Origin: an uncultured Coprococcus sp.
GTDB lineage: Bacteria; Bacillota_A; Clostridia; Lachnospirales; Lachnospiraceae
Assembly (NCBI GenBank): GCA_900767685.1
Contig: CAAGAB010000268.1
Location: 1 to 34,433 of the forward strand
Direction: 5' to 3'
DNA length: 34,433 bases
Under the pieces are notes generated by a model. That model was not told the DNA's origin, did no database searches, and was given only the letters and a program-made list of their open reading frames with translations. The position numbers were made by a program, and so were the translations under genes. Below, piece after piece: positions 33,642 through 34,433 of the stretch (the stretch's first letter is position 1; the number at the start of each line of letters is the position of its first letter).

Positions 33642-34316
33642 ATGATAAGAAATGAGAAACTGGAAGATATCTCAGATGGAAGATTGTACGATGCAAATGA
33701 TATGGTGAAGGCGTACTGCAATGAGTGTAAGGGTTGTCACGCTTGTTGCACAGGGATGGGAAATTCTATTATTCTTGATCCCATGGACGTGATGAGACTT
33801 TGCAGGGAGACCGGAAAGAACTTTACGCAGCTGCTTGAAAAGGAGCTTGAGGTCAATGTGGTGGATGGCCTGGTGCTGCCGAATATAAGGATGACGGCGG
33901 ATAAGTGTCCATTCTTAAACGAGGAGGGCAGATGCAGCATCCACAGCGCGAGACCGGGATTTTGCAGACTCTTTCCACTTGGAAGATATTACACCGATGA
34001 CGGATTCAAATACATCCTGCAGATACACGAGTGTGAGCGTGCTGGCAGGACTAAGGTCAAGGTGTCAAAATGGATAGATACCGAGGATCTGCCAAGGTAC
34101 ACGAAGTATATAAATGACTGGCACAAGTTCCAGAAAGACATGCAGAGAAACCTGATCGAATATATGCGCGCCGGTGAGGATGAGACAGCGAGAAATCAGA
34201 CCATGCTGGTGCTGCAGGTTATGTATGTGGGAATGTATGATGCGGAGAAGGATTTCTATGATCAGTTTGATGCCAGACTTGCGCACATTAGGAGTCTGCT
34301 GTGTATGACGGAGTAG
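33642..34316 (+). CDS. YkgJ-family cysteine-cluster protein
   Basis: A 224-residue cytoplasmic protein of the YkgJ/UPF0153 type, thought to bind Zn or an Fe-S cluster. The first cluster, CNECKGCHACC, gives Cys26, 29, 32, 35 and 36; further cysteines are Cys89 (KCPFL), Cys98, Cys108 (RPGFCRLFP) and Cys131 (HECE). The CPFL...GRCSIH...RPxxCRxFP series is the family hallmark. Exact function is unknown. I chose the ATG at 33642, with TGAGG 9 bases upstream, over a TTG at 33627. It lies 99 bases after the ECF gene; a short hairpin (around 33578-33602) without a T-run lies between, so its membership of the cobalamin operon is uncertain. Confidence 0.85.
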   Translation: MIRNEKLEDISDGRLYDANDMVKAYCNECKGCHACCTGMGNSIILDPMDVMRLCRETGKNFTQLLEKELEVNVVDGLVLPNIRMTADKCPFLNEEGRCSIHSARPGFCRLFPLGRYYTDDGFKYILQIHECERAGRTKVKVSKWIDTEDLPRYTKYINDWHKFQKDMQRNLIEYMRAGEDETARNQTMLVLQVMYVGMYDAEKDFYDQFDARLAHIRSLLCMTE

Positions 34317-34433
34317 AAAGGGATGGAATGGAGTATCTGGATGTAACTTTGTTTACCTTGTATCGGAAATCACTTGATCATACAGAGTTATAAATGTAAA
34401 AACAGGGTATAGAGTTTATATGGGAAAAGTTAG

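Noticed and set aside
34420..34433. Start of a next gene at the right edge (ATG GGA AAA GTT)
   Set aside because: Only four codons are visible and the ribosome-binding site is weak, so it cannot be supported. The rest of 34317-34433 shows nothing recognisable.

Overview
The window looks like chromosome of a low-to-mid GC, Gram-positive, spore-lineage anaerobe, most likely a gut member of the Lachnospiraceae (Clostridia, perhaps Coprococcus-like). The evidence is Firmicutes-type Shine-Dalgarno sites, a SpoIIID gene, an A-type flavodiiron protein, a monomeric [FeFe] hydrogenase, a DnaD/DnaI-style primosome pair, and secreted proteins built from Ig-like and FN3-like repeats. The taxonomic call is inference from gene content. 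No rRNA, tRNA, CRISPR array or insertion sequence was seen.

Layout. 1-552: end of a GGDEF protein. 652-1746 (minus): an AT-rich membrane alpha/beta hydrolase that differs in composition from its neighbours. 1991-4521: flavodiiron protein and MATE exporter. 4528-7253: a UBA/DUF4342 membrane protein with an OmpR-type response regulator and histidine kinase, preceded by 11-bp-phased direct repeats that look like the regulator's own binding sites. 7353-7649: spoIIID. 7793-10554: an SbcD-like/SbcC-like pair in which both proteins have lost key catalytic residues. 10855-14353 (minus): a replication/nucleotide operon, dnaD-like > dnaC/dnaI-like > prs, whose promoter region carries DnaA boxes. 14654-16036 (minus): murC. 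16196-18269: long leader with a split small ORF, [FeFe] hydrogenase, and a 52-residue membrane protein. 18467-20938: acyl-CoA synthetase behind a structured leader, then a hotdog thioesterase. 21160-24171: PAS-GGDEF-GGDEF-EAL cyclic-di-GMP protein.

24275-33542 is the most interesting region. A consensus promoter feeds a cobalamin riboswitch, which is followed by four genes in a row. The first is a 1253-residue secreted protein combining a DUF4430 (transcobalamin-like beta) domain with an alpha/alpha-toroid domain. Those are the two fold types of animal intrinsic factor and transcobalamin, here in reverse order and followed by Ig-like and FN3 repeats. The second is a membrane-anchored DUF4430 protein on a Thr-rich repetitive stalk. 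The third is an ECF transporter T subunit. The fourth is a single 1002-residue chain carrying two ECF ATPase domains and a C-terminal membrane domain that looks like the substrate-specific (S) subunit. Together they read as a self-contained vitamin B12 capture-relay-import system for a Gram-positive cell. The riboswitch and ECF parts rest on clear sequence signals; the roles of the two surface proteins are inferred from fold family and operon context.

33642-34316 is a YkgJ-type cysteine-cluster protein. The last 117 bases hold no complete gene.
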